The notes under the pieces are model-generated. The model was not told the origin of the DNA. It worked only from the letters and a program-made list of their open reading frames with translations, and did no database searches. Of a stretch of DNA of 64,000 bases, positions 51,231 to 58,957 are shown piece by piece. Within the stretch, counting starts at the first letter, position 1. Each line of letters starts with the position of its first letter. This DNA comes from Sphingobacteriales bacterium (GTDB lineage Bacteria; Bacteroidota; Bacteroidia; Chitinophagales; Chitinophagaceae): positions 1 to 64,000 of the forward strand of contig JACRJO010000026.1 of NCBI GenBank assembly GCA_016219985.1. Direction: 5' to 3'. The translations under genes were made by a program, and so were the position numbers.

Positions 51231-51797
51231 TTAATTTTTGAGGGGTTCCAGCGCACAGGTTACACCGATCTTAGCTGTTTTGGCCACTTTATCCGCCACC
51301 AGGCCGGGGATGGTAACATCATAATCAGCCAGCAATACGGGGAAAGTAGCAACGGCGCTGATCTTCCCGCCCTGTACCGTTAATTTACCGCTGGTCTCCA
51401 CGTCTTTTGTTACGCCATGCAGCGTCAGCTTTCCTTTCACGGTTACAGTATAGGTACCGTCCTTGGAATAATTCACCACGTCGTTATTGGCAACAGCGCC
51501 TTTGAATTCAGCCCGGGGAAACTTATTGCTCTCCACATAATTTTCATTGAAGTGTTCTTCCATCAGGGCTCTTTCAAAAGCAAAGCCTTTCATTAACACG
51601 GAGAACTGGATAGCGCCTGTTTTGCTGTCCAGCACACAGGTAGCCGTCTTATTCACCCCTTCAATCTTCTCGGGAGAAGACGAGGTAGTTGCATCAAATT
51701 CAATTTTCCCGCTCTTGGTAAAGAATTTCTGAGCAGAGGAGGAAAAGGCAAACAGCATCAGTGCTGCAGCCAGTACAAAATAATTTTTCATGTTCAT
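51231..51797 (-). CDS. YceI-family periplasmic protein
   Basis: 188 residues, signal peptide (NMKNYFVLAAALMLFAFSSSAQ). The YceI lipocalin-like barrel is recognisable from FPRAEFKGAV, KGKLTLHGVTKDVETSGKLT and DYDVTIPGLVADKVAKTAKI. YceI proteins bind polyisoprenoid or similar lipids. ATG 51797 could also be ATG 51791. Between the OB-fold gene and DUF5777. Confidence 0.88.
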   Translation of the reverse strand: MNMKNYFVLAAALMLFAFSSSAQKFFTKSGKIEFDATTSSSPEKIEGVNKTATCVLDSKTGAIQFSVLMKGFAFERALMEEHFNENYVESNKFPRAEFKGAVANNDVVNYSKDGTYTVTVKGKLTLHGVTKDVETSGKLTVQGGKISAVATFPVLLADYDVTIPGLVADKVAKTAKIGVTCALEPLKN

Positions 51798-51821
51798 CGA
51801 TTTAGGTGTTGTTTGTATGTT

Positions 51822-52274
51822 TTAATTCTTTTCAATAACGGCCCGGTTCAGGATCAGGTCGGAGCCGAGCATTTCATCGGCATTGTAACCCGAGCAGATC
51901 CCCTTTACGGCAATGGCTGTTCCTTTATTCACCGTGGCCCCCTGCCCGTTATGCACACTGTCGATGCTGCAACGGACAGATGACATGGAGCTGGTATCGC
52001 CCACCACGATGGTGTAGAAGCCATTTTCATCTTTAACAATATCCTTCACCAGCCCGTCTACCTGCAATACTTTGCCGAGGTATTTGGTATTGGCTCCTTT
52101 TTCATCCTTTCCGAATTCGCCCAGCAACTGGGTGGCCGGGGCAGCGAAATCGGGTTTGAGATCAGCCGTGTCCTTGTGTTTCCGGTTGTACTCTTTGTAG
52201 ATGTAAAAGCCGGCTACTGCCCCTGCGACCAGCAGGACCAGGACGGTGTAGATGATGATTTTTTTTCGTTTCAT
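51822..52274 (-). CDS. Membrane-anchored OB-fold protein
   Basis: 150 residues: an N-terminal anchor (IIIYTVLVLLVAGAVAGFYI) and an OB-fold of the tRNA-anti-like type (YLGKVLQVDGLVKDIVKDEN, TIVVGDTSSMSSVRCSIDS, TAIAVKGICSGYNADEM). The same fold architecture recurs near c-type cytochrome genes in Bacteroidota. Direct role not known. 20 bases after the 52295 cytochrome gene. Confidence 0.75.
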   Translation of the reverse strand: MKRKKIIIYTVLVLLVAGAVAGFYIYKEYNRKHKDTADLKPDFAAPATQLLGEFGKDEKGANTKYLGKVLQVDGLVKDIVKDENGFYTIVVGDTSSMSSVRCSIDSVHNGQGATVNKGTAIAVKGICSGYNADEMLGSDLILNRAVIEKN

Positions 52275-52294
52275 ATAAGTGGCATTTAAAGTGA

Positions 52295-52687
52295 TCAGTT
52301 ATTCAGCGTGCCGCTGTCGATCCATTTCTTGATCACAGCGATCTGGCAATTGGTCATTTTTGACATTCCTTTCGGCATGGGCGAAAGCCCGGCTGCATGG
52401 GAGATGGTACCATACAGTTTGCCATTCAGGGCCATGGCCTTGTCAGCGGTATAGGTCCCCATCAGCTGGTTACCGGACGGGAAGCTCCCGGTATGGCAAC
52501 TGTAGCAATATTGCTGAAGCAGGGGTACGACTTTCTGCGCATAGGACACGGTTCCTGTTGAATCCGTACAGGGCCCGCTGTTCCCGCTATAGAGCAGGCC
52601 TTCCTTATCATAGTAACAGGAGCTGATCAGCACTGCTGCCAAAAGCAGCAGGCTGGCAAGTGAGATTTTCATTTTCATTCCTTTCAT
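52295..52687 (-). CDS. c-type cytochrome lipoprotein (single haem)
   Basis: 130 residues with lipobox ISSC. Haem motif is CYSCH at residues 61-65. A distal Met candidate is in GLSPMPKGMSKM. About 75 residues of its second half closely resemble the C-terminal half of the 52689 protein (LNGKLYGTISHAAGLSPMPK; TNCQIAVIKKWIDSGTLNN). Immediately follows that gene by one base. Confidence 0.88.
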   Translation of the reverse strand: MKGMKMKISLASLLLLAAVLISSCYYDKEGLLYSGNSGPCTDSTGTVSYAQKVVPLLQQYCYSCHTGSFPSGNQLMGTYTADKAMALNGKLYGTISHAAGLSPMPKGMSKMTNCQIAVIKKWIDSGTLNN

Positions 52688-52688
52688 T

Positions 52689-53408
52689 TTAATTATTTAG
52701 AGTACCGGCGGCAATCCATTTCTGGATCTGGGTGATTTCACAATCAGAAAGCTTGGCCGCGCCTTTCGGCATGGGTGAGTAACCCAGCTGGTGGGCGACA
52801 GAACCATATAACTTTCCGTTCAGGGCTACCGTTTTCAGCGGGTTGTAGGTGGATACATCAATATTACCTCCCAGGTTATTGGGATTATGACAGCCCGCGC
52901 ATTTAGCATCCATGATCGGTTTTATAGCGCCGCTATACGTAAAGACGGCGGTATCACAACGACCCACGCAACTGTTATTCTTTGCCCCCTGGTTAATCCA
53001 TTTCTGGAGCAATGCTTTTTGTGCAGCCGTAAAAGCCGGCATGGGCGGCGGCGGCATCCGGTCATTTCCGGTTTTGATGATTTCCTTATACAATTTGCTT
53101 CCGGATGCATTCCCGGGTGAAACATACCGTACGATCCTGTCATACGAGGTCAGGTTCACACCTTCCGCATGGGTAATGGCATCATGACAGCCGCTCATCG
53201 TACAATTGGAAGAAATCAGCGGCATAATGTCATTGACAAAATAAACAGTATCCGGGCTGCAGGTATTGGTAGACCCGGTGCCGCCACCGGTACCACCACC
53301 AGTGCCACTTCCCCCGTTACCAGGATGCAGGATCTCGTGCCGGCAGGCATTTAATACAATCAGGCCTGCGGCCAAAACTGCAAAAACGTAAATAAACTTC
53401 TTTTTCAT
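52689..53408 (-). CDS. c-type cytochrome lipoprotein (two haem motifs)
   Basis: 239 residues. Lipobox LNACRHE, then a Gly/Thr-rich linker (residues 30-48). Haem site 1 is CTMSGCH (C-x4-C-H, residues 69-75); site 2 is CAGCH (170-174). Distal Met candidates: RMPPPPMPAF and YSPMPKGAAK. First gene of the operon running to 48651. The mature Cys-Arg-His-Glu-Ile start is shared with the SprB-repeat lipoprotein. Likely an outer-membrane-linked electron carrier. Confidence 0.88.
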   Translation of the reverse strand: MKKKFIYVFAVLAAGLIVLNACRHEILHPGNGGSGTGGGTGGGTGSTNTCSPDTVYFVNDIMPLISSNCTMSGCHDAITHAEGVNLTSYDRIVRYVSPGNASGSKLYKEIIKTGNDRMPPPPMPAFTAAQKALLQKWINQGAKNNSCVGRCDTAVFTYSGAIKPIMDAKCAGCHNPNNLGGNIDVSTYNPLKTVALNGKLYGSVAHQLGYSPMPKGAAKLSDCEITQIQKWIAAGTLNN

Positions 53409-53532
53409 AAAGGTTGTTTTGATTTATAGAATAACCCGAACCAATGGGTACGGCTTTTAAAAAAATAACTCAATAGTCAAAGATTTTCGTAACCGGTTCG
53501 TTTGAAAAAATTGTGACTTGTGCTGGAGGGAA

Positions 53533-53913
53533 TCAGGCCTGCCGGGGTGGCCGAAGCAGAATGGTCAGCGGGATGGTTGGAATAGGGCCGGAAAGGTAGG
53601 AGATATAACTCCGGGTTTCCCATAAGAAAATATCGTTATCGGGCAAGGTCTTCACCATCGGTGAATACACCATGCCCATCGTATTGTGCTGAATATTATG
53701 AAAGGGCAATTGTTGATCCTGATCATCATCAGCAGAAGTTCCGTCATCACCCGCATAATGCATGATCATAAAATCAATAAAGCTGATGGAAGAGTTTCGC
53801 TGGTGATGCTGCTTAAAATGATCCAGCAGGCGGGGCAGTTTAAATACCTGGCCCACCTCGGTATTTCCCACAAGGTGAAAACTAATCAGAAGTATCGCCA
53901 GATTTTTACTCAT
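53533..53913 (-). CDS. Conserved small hypothetical protein with acidic motif
   Basis: 126 residues from ATG 53913 (MSKNLAILLISFHLVGNTEV). A short hydrophobic start, then LPRLLDHFKQHHQRNSSISF and an acidic stretch HYAGDDGTSADDDQDQQLPF. A similar protein type (a helix followed by HYxxDDxxxxDxDxxLPF) is in my memory linked to metal or copper gene clusters in Bacteroidota; I cannot check it. 124 bases upstream of the cytochrome operon. Confidence 0.65.
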   Translation of the reverse strand: MSKNLAILLISFHLVGNTEVGQVFKLPRLLDHFKQHHQRNSSISFIDFMIMHYAGDDGTSADDDQDQQLPFHNIQHNTMGMVYSPMVKTLPDNDIFLWETRSYISYLSGPIPTIPLTILLRPPRQA

Positions 53914-54051
53914 TCGTGACAATCAGTTATTCAAAAATGATGCCATACGAAATGTAACGCCTGCCGGCCTGTAATATTGTAGTGAAAAGAAGGATTTCCC
54001 GGTAGATTAATAACTACTTAACGAATAACTGTTAGCGGAATAACCCTATGA

Positions 54052-54993
54052 TCACCTGAGTAAAAGTTCACAGGGCTTTAAACCGGTATGTTTCTTGAAA
54101 GCGGTGGAAAAATGGGAGATCGAGGAATAGCCCAGCAGCAGGGATACCTCGGTGACGCTTAATCCCTTTTCATAAAGCAGGTATTTGGCATGCTCCATCC
54201 GCTGACTTTGATAGAAATCAAATACGGTGGTGCCGAATAATTCCTTGAATCCTTTCTTAAGGTAACATTCGTTGATGGCCACTTTGCGGCTGAGCTCTTT
54301 AATGGTAATGGGTTCGCCGATATGCTGGATCAGGATCTCCCTTGCCTTAATGATCTTTTCGCGGTCCGCTTCATTGGCCAGGAATTTACAGCTGATTACA
54401 TCGATCTCTTTTTCTCCCAGCATACAATCCAGGGAATAGAACAGCAGCATCTGGGTTTGCGCATTAATATAGATGTTCTCGAGGCTGTCACTGAAAGTAT
54501 GGTTGAGTACCCCTTCCAGTACCATCCTGGTCTTGCCGCAAAGAGGCAGGATCTTGGTAAAAGAAGAATGGTGCCGGAAACCCAGGATATCTTCCGTCAG
54601 GGCCGCGTTCCCTTTCCGGGGTTTTACAAACTGGCTAAGGTGCATGGGGGAAAAACGGAAACTCACCACATCGATACTCTCCGCCCTTTCCATACAGGAT
54701 TTCGAGGCATTGAACTGGCAGAGATCACATTCGGTGTCTTTTTTCCGGCAATACACATTCCCGCTCACACAGAATTTTAATTCCAGGTAATTTTCTTCCG
54801 GCCGGGAGGCGGCAAAATGATAGACCAGCATACCCGTATCCTCCACATTCCACTGCGGGTGGCGGCGGTACCGGTGAATGGTATATTGAACAGAACCGGG
54901 AATCTGCTGTTCCCTTTCCTGGAGCAATACCATTTCACCCTGCATCAGGCTTTGCTTATAAGCCAGGCTCAATATGTCCGGGGGGGTATGCAT
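54052..54993 (-). CDS. AraC-family regulator with a cysteine cluster
   Basis: 313 residues. The C-terminal ~100 residues are the AraC double helix-turn-helix (ITIKELSRKVAINECYLKKG, VTEVSLLLGYSSISHFSTAF). The N-terminal sensor part contains five cysteines in 26 residues: Cys75, Cys82, Cys89, Cys92 and Cys100 (KFCVSGNVYC ... CDLCQFNASKSC), suggesting a metal or Fe-S site. Effector not known. Adjacent genes: the small acidic protein and the cytochrome operon on the same strand; lpxA diverges. Confidence 0.85.
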   Translation of the reverse strand: MHTPPDILSLAYKQSLMQGEMVLLQEREQQIPGSVQYTIHRYRRHPQWNVEDTGMLVYHFAASRPEENYLELKFCVSGNVYCRKKDTECDLCQFNASKSCMERAESIDVVSFRFSPMHLSQFVKPRKGNAALTEDILGFRHHSSFTKILPLCGKTRMVLEGVLNHTFSDSLENIYINAQTQMLLFYSLDCMLGEKEIDVISCKFLANEADREKIIKAREILIQHIGEPITIKELSRKVAINECYLKKGFKELFGTTVFDFYQSQRMEHAKYLLYEKGLSVTEVSLLLGYSSISHFSTAFKKHTGLKPCELLLR

Positions 54994-55112
54994 GGATTCA
55001 CAAATTTACTGCTTATCCCTGAAATTAATGGTGTAACGCCGACTGATCCTGGTCAGGCCCTGAGTTTTAACAATATATGCGTAAAAAAACTTCCATTTTA
55101 TCTCCTAACAGC

Positions 55113-55120
55113 TAACTTTG
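55113..55120 (+). promoter_or_regulatory. Probable -7 box of lpxA
   Basis: TAACTTTG, a full TAnnTTTG match, 31 bases before the lpxA ATG. Confidence 0.5.
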
Positions 55121-55151
55121 CCCGACCGTTAAAAGCGGCCTATATCACTGC

Positions 55152-55958
55152 ATGATTCACCCGCATACCTATATTCATCCCAATGCCCGGCTAGCCACCA
55201 ATGTGAAGATTGACCCTTTTACGGTCATTCACCAGGACGTGGAGATCGGGGATGGCACCTGGATCGGATCCAATGTCACCATTATGGAAGGGGCCCGGAT
55301 CGGTAAGAACTGCCGCATTTTCCCGGGTGCGGTGATTGCCGCCATTCCGCAGGACCTGAAATTCCAGGGTGAATATTCGAATGTGTATATCGGGGATGGT
55401 ACCACGATCCGGGAATTTGTGACCATTAACCGGGGCACCAAGGACCGCGAAAAAACCGTGATCGGCAAAAACTGCCTGATCATGGCCTATTGCCATTTTG
55501 CCCACGACTGCTTTGTGGGTGATAACTGTATCACCAGTAATAATACCCAGGTGGCCGGGCACGTAACCATCGGCGACTGGGCCATTATCGGGGGCATGTG
55601 TGCCGTACACCAGTTTGTAAAGATCGGGGCCCATTCTTTTATCAGCGGGGGTTCGCTCGTGGGCAAAGATGTTCCTCCTTATATCAAGGCCGGCCGGACT
55701 CCATTAAGTTATGCGGGGGTGAATTCCATCGGCCTGAAACGCCGGGGCTTCAGCGTGGAACGGATCAATCATATCCTCGATATTTACCGGGTACTGTATA
55801 ATAAAGGAATGAACACCAGCCAGGCCGTTGAATACCTGGAAGAAGAAATGCCTGCTACCGATGAACGGGATGAGATCGTAACCTTTATCCGGGAAAGCGG
55901 CCGGGGCATCATCAAACGGTTCACCAAAGGCAGCAACGATGACGATCTCCCTATCTGA
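55152..55958 (+). CDS. lpxA: UDP-N-acetylglucosamine acyltransferase
   Basis: 268 residues. First acylation step of lipid A: 3-hydroxyacyl from ACP to UDP-GlcNAc. The left-handed beta-helix hexapeptides (IHPHTYIHPNARLATNVKI, VEIGDGTWIGSNVTI) are plain, the catalytic His lies in the AYCHFAHDCFVGDN segment, and the C-terminal helical domain (GLKRRGFSVERINHILDIYR) is present. It overlaps the ABC ATPase gene by 20 bases. Other lpx genes not in window. Confidence 0.96.
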   Translation: MIHPHTYIHPNARLATNVKIDPFTVIHQDVEIGDGTWIGSNVTIMEGARIGKNCRIFPGAVIAAIPQDLKFQGEYSNVYIGDGTTIREFVTINRGTKDREKTVIGKNCLIMAYCHFAHDCFVGDNCITSNNTQVAGHVTIGDWAIIGGMCAVHQFVKIGAHSFISGGSLVGKDVPPYIKAGRTPLSYAGVNSIGLKRRGFSVERINHILDIYRVLYNKGMNTSQAVEYLEEEMPATDERDEIVTFIRESGRGIIKRFTKGSNDDDLPI

Positions 55959-56556
55959 CGCCGGGAAGCGGTTCAACCGCGACTGGATCTACCGTCATTT
56001 TACTTACCAATTTACCACGGGTAACAGCTATGCCATCACCGGGCCCAACGGGTCGGGCAAGAGTACGTTGCTGCAGGCCTTAAGCGGTTCCATGATGATC
56101 AATGAAGGCCAGATCAGCTGGACCCTTCAAAATAAAAAGACAGATCCCGAAGAAGTTTATAACCATATTTCCATCTGCGCTCCCTACCTGGAACTGATCG
56201 AGGAAATGACCCTCGGAGAATTCCTGGATTTTCACCAGGGCTTCAAACCTTTTTTACCCGGGCTTGACGCAAAAGATATTATTGCACGGACCGGGCTGGA
56301 AAAAGCTGTTCACAAACAGATTCGTTATTATTCCTCCGGGATGAAACAACGGGTAAAACTCGCCCAGTGCATCCTCTCAGATGTGCCGGTGGTGCTCCTC
56401 GATGAACCCTGCACCAACCTGGATGCGGCAGGTATTTCATTATACCTTTCATTGATTGCTGATTACAGCAAGGACCGGCTGATCGTGGTGAGCAGTAATG
56501 ATGAGACAGAGTATCAGTTCTGCCGGGAGGTTATTAATATCAATGATTATAAATAA
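55939..56556 (+). CDS. ABC transporter ATP-binding protein
   Basis: 205 residues with Walker A GPNGSGKST (residues ~36-44), signature YYSSGMKQRVKLAQC and Walker B VPVVLLDEPCTN. The small size and CcmA-like shape suggest an ABC-2 exporter ATPase. No permease is next to it. Its ATG lies inside the lpxA end, so translation is coupled to lpxA. The protein might act in LPS or envelope export, but that is inferred only from position. Confidence 0.88.
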   Translation: MTISLSDAGKRFNRDWIYRHFTYQFTTGNSYAITGPNGSGKSTLLQALSGSMMINEGQISWTLQNKKTDPEEVYNHISICAPYLELIEEMTLGEFLDFHQGFKPFLPGLDAKDIIARTGLEKAVHKQIRYYSSGMKQRVKLAQCILSDVPVVLLDEPCTNLDAAGISLYLSLIADYSKDRLIVVSSNDETEYQFCREVININDYK

Positions 56557-56624
56557 TACTGCGCTAACCCGGACCCAACATAACGTATTTGACCCTGATC
56601 TGCAGACCGTTTAAACATTCTGTA

Positions 56625-57530
56625 ATGGTAAAAAGCCGGTTTAATTTTATTTTTTATTTTCTCGTCTCTGTCTATTCGTCTTTTCTAATTGGTTCTCTTT
56701 TACTGCTTTTAGGCACTGGCAGTTTCAATTCAATAAAAGAGCCAGCAACACCTCAGATTGTGGGATTTATCCTGGTCCTGGTAATAATTTTCTGGGGAGG
56801 CAGCACATTTATAAAAAAAGCATTTATTACTAAAACAGGGTCAGGGCAGATTATCCTGCAAGGTCTTTTTAAGAAAAGATCAATAAGCGCCAGCGATATA
56901 ACAGAAATCAATCCTTATGCAAAAGAGAATTTCTACAATATCACAGGCGAAGTCACCATCGTAACCAACATCACACTTGTAACTGGCGAGAAAATTATTA
57001 TTCCTGAAATACTTTACAAAAACAGCAAAGTTGTAAGGGAGGCTATCCAACATGAATTTGAAGACAAATTGCCGACAGCAGACAAATATTATAAGTCACC
57101 CTACTTACCCGGTTTGCCAAAACAAAAATTCGCCGGAAATCCATGGTTCAGTTTCAACACAATCCTTTTAATAGGCCTGGCAGCGTTCTTTCTGTATAAT
57201 GTTTCAAACAGTATATCCGGCAAAAACGGATGGATTTTCCTGCCAATTTTTATAGTCTTTTATATAGGATTTGGCTTCCAGATGTTTTATTTCGTAATCA
57301 AGGATTCTGCCCTGACCGTCAGGAATCATTATTTCCCCTGGTATAAAAAAGCCTGCCCATTGGAAGATATTTCAATTGTAAGTTTTGAAACGCCCTACAG
57401 AAAATCCGAATCCCTCCGGATTTTCCGGCATGATCAGTCTTCTAACATCTACGGGGCGGGCAGCCTTCGGACAAAGGACTGGAATCAGCTAAAAGCTGAA
57501 TTCACAAAACTTGGCATTAGGATCCGCTAA
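56625..57530 (+). CDS. PH-domain-like membrane protein, function unknown
   Basis: 301 residues from ATG 56625 (MVKSRFNFIFYFLVSVYSSFLI). Four membrane segments: two N-terminal, two near residues 165-215 (FNTILLIGLAAFFLYN, GWIFLPIFIVFYIGFGFQMF). Each pair is followed by a bacterial PH-like segment (SGQIILQGLFKKRSISASDI; KDSALTVRNHYFPWYKKACP), giving an apparent duplicated architecture. AT-rich compared with its neighbours. Separate from the ABC gene by 68 bases. Confidence 0.65.
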   Translation: MVKSRFNFIFYFLVSVYSSFLIGSLLLLLGTGSFNSIKEPATPQIVGFILVLVIIFWGGSTFIKKAFITKTGSGQIILQGLFKKRSISASDITEINPYAKENFYNITGEVTIVTNITLVTGEKIIIPEILYKNSKVVREAIQHEFEDKLPTADKYYKSPYLPGLPKQKFAGNPWFSFNTILLIGLAAFFLYNVSNSISGKNGWIFLPIFIVFYIGFGFQMFYFVIKDSALTVRNHYFPWYKKACPLEDISIVSFETPYRKSESLRIFRHDQSSNIYGAGSLRTKDWNQLKAEFTKLGIRIR

Positions 57531-57608
57531 AATATGATAAAAGATATTGATGTCTTTTATCATATTATTACCTGATATTTTTCATCCCGGCAGATCGCGT
57601 TGTAGCTC

Positions 57609-57616
57609 TATATTTG
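57609..57616 (+). promoter_or_regulatory. Probable -7 box of the 57622 gene (leaderless)
   Basis: TATATTTG, a full TAnnTTTG match, ends 5 bases before the GTG start at 57622. Transcription would begin at or near the start codon. Confidence 0.55.
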
Positions 57617-57621
57617 CATCC

Positions 57622-57996
57622 GTGAAAAAGGGCATTGCTTTCATATTATTACTGGTTTTTACCCTGCAAACCTTCTATGCCTCGGCATTTACCATCTGGT
57701 TTTATGCTAACCGCAAAGCCATCGCCCAAAAACATTGTATCAATAAAAACAGGCCGGAACTGAAATGCGACGGCAAATGTTTTTTGAAAATGAAAATGCA
57801 GCAAACGGAACAACACCAGGATGAAGAAGCCCCGCTGCATGTAAAACAACAACTGGAAGGCAGCCCTTTTACCCCGGCGGCCGACACCCCGGCGCTGCTA
57901 ATCCCGGTATATAGCAACTCCTATAACAGCGGTTACCGGAGTTTCTACCAGTACCGGCACAGCCCCTCCATTTTCCATCCCCCGCTGAAGTCCTGA
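57622..57996 (+). CDS. Small membrane-anchored Cys-motif protein
   Basis: 124 residues from GTG 57622 (MKKGIAFILLLVFTLQTFYA when GTG is read as Met). An N-terminal hydrophobic signal/anchor is followed by CINKNRPELKCDGKCFLKMK, a Cys-x9-Cys-x3-Cys arrangement, then a low-complexity Gln/Glu-rich linker. The NKNRPELKCDGKCFL motif is common in Bacteroidota small proteins beside metal-transport genes; the role is unknown. Start preferred over ATG 57547 because of the promoter and signal. First gene of the copper-like set. Confidence 0.7.
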   Translation: MKKGIAFILLLVFTLQTFYASAFTIWFYANRKAIAQKHCINKNRPELKCDGKCFLKMKMQQTEQHQDEEAPLHVKQQLEGSPFTPAADTPALLIPVYSNSYNSGYRSFYQYRHSPSIFHPPLKS

Positions 57997-58084
57997 CGCA
58001 TCCCTTCTTTTATTGCCTCAGGGATACTGTTGCCTGCAGCAGCTGTTCCCCTATGCTATTCATTCATTTCTTCAACTTTAATTC

Positions 58085-58906
58085 ATGAAAAAATCAGTTT
58101 GTATTTTACTGCCCTTCTGTTTCCTTTCTGTATTCATCCTGCTTACCGCCTGCTCAAAAGATAAAGCGGACAATAACCCGACAGCCGGGATGACCAAAAT
58201 CAGCGAAGGGTATGCTGCCGGCGCCGCCACCAAAGTGGAGATCTACAGCAAACAAAGCCATGTAAACACCGGTTACAATAAATTCTATATCGCTCTCTAT
58301 GATTCGGCCAGCGGCAACCGTGTGGAGGAAGCCCATATTCACCTCACCCCCGTTATGGACATGGGTATGATGCAGCACAATGCGCCTTTTGAAAACCCCG
58401 TTTCAGAAACCGCCTCGGGTCATTTATTTCCCTGCAGTGTCACTTTCGTCATGCCCTCCGGCAGCGGCAACTGGACCCTGGAAATTGAAGTACACAACCA
58501 TGTAACGGATAAAGAAGGAAGCCTGGTTCTTCCTGTTACGGTTACGGACCCGGCTAAATCAAGACAACAATCTTTTACGGCAATGCATAACGGGGCGAAG
58601 TATTTTATTTCCCTGATCGAACCCTCCTCCCCCCGGGTTGGGATCAATGACCTGGAACTGGCTATTTACAAAAAAGAAGCCATGGACAGCTGGCCGGCCG
58701 ACAGCAGCCTGACCGTAACCATGATACCCGAAATGCCTTCCATGGGACATAGTTCCCCGAATAATGTAAACCCCGTGCATACAGGTAACGGGCATTATAA
58801 AGGAAAAGTAAATTTTACCATGACCGGCCTGTGGCGTCTGAACCTCGACTTCATGTCCGGCAGTGCCGTGGCTGATACCACCCGTTTTTTTGATGTTGAA
58901 TTTTAG
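58085..58906 (+). CDS. Lipoprotein with FixH/YtkA-like domain and Met/His motifs
   Basis: 273 residues. Lipobox FILLTAC. Two similar halves: residues ~40-140 include HIHLTPVMDMGMMQHNAPFE, and residues ~160-270 include MIPEMPSMGHSSPNNVNP, both of a YtkA/FixH-like type with Met and His that could bind copper. Repeats GSGNWTLEIEVHN and GLWRLNLDFMSG. Possibly a periplasmic or surface copper-binding protein that hands metal to the adjacent TonB receptor. A hairpin separates it from the receptor gene. Confidence 0.75.
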   Translation: MKKSVCILLPFCFLSVFILLTACSKDKADNNPTAGMTKISEGYAAGAATKVEIYSKQSHVNTGYNKFYIALYDSASGNRVEEAHIHLTPVMDMGMMQHNAPFENPVSETASGHLFPCSVTFVMPSGSGNWTLEIEVHNHVTDKEGSLVLPVTVTDPAKSRQQSFTAMHNGAKYFISLIEPSSPRVGINDLELAIYKKEAMDSWPADSSLTVTMIPEMPSMGHSSPNNVNPVHTGNGHYKGKVNFTMTGLWRLNLDFMSGSAVADTTRFFDVEF

Positions 58907-58918
58907 TAGTTAAGAAAC

Positions 58919-58946
58919 AGCAGGCGGGAAAACCCGCCTGCTTTTA
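58919..58946 (+). terminator. Hairpin between the YtkA-like lipoprotein and the TonB receptor
   Basis: AGCAGGCGGG and CCCGCCTGCT form a perfect ten-base stem with an AAAA loop, followed by TTTT. It could terminate or attenuate the message before the receptor gene. Confidence 0.75.
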
Positions 58947-58957
58947 AATTCATTCAA

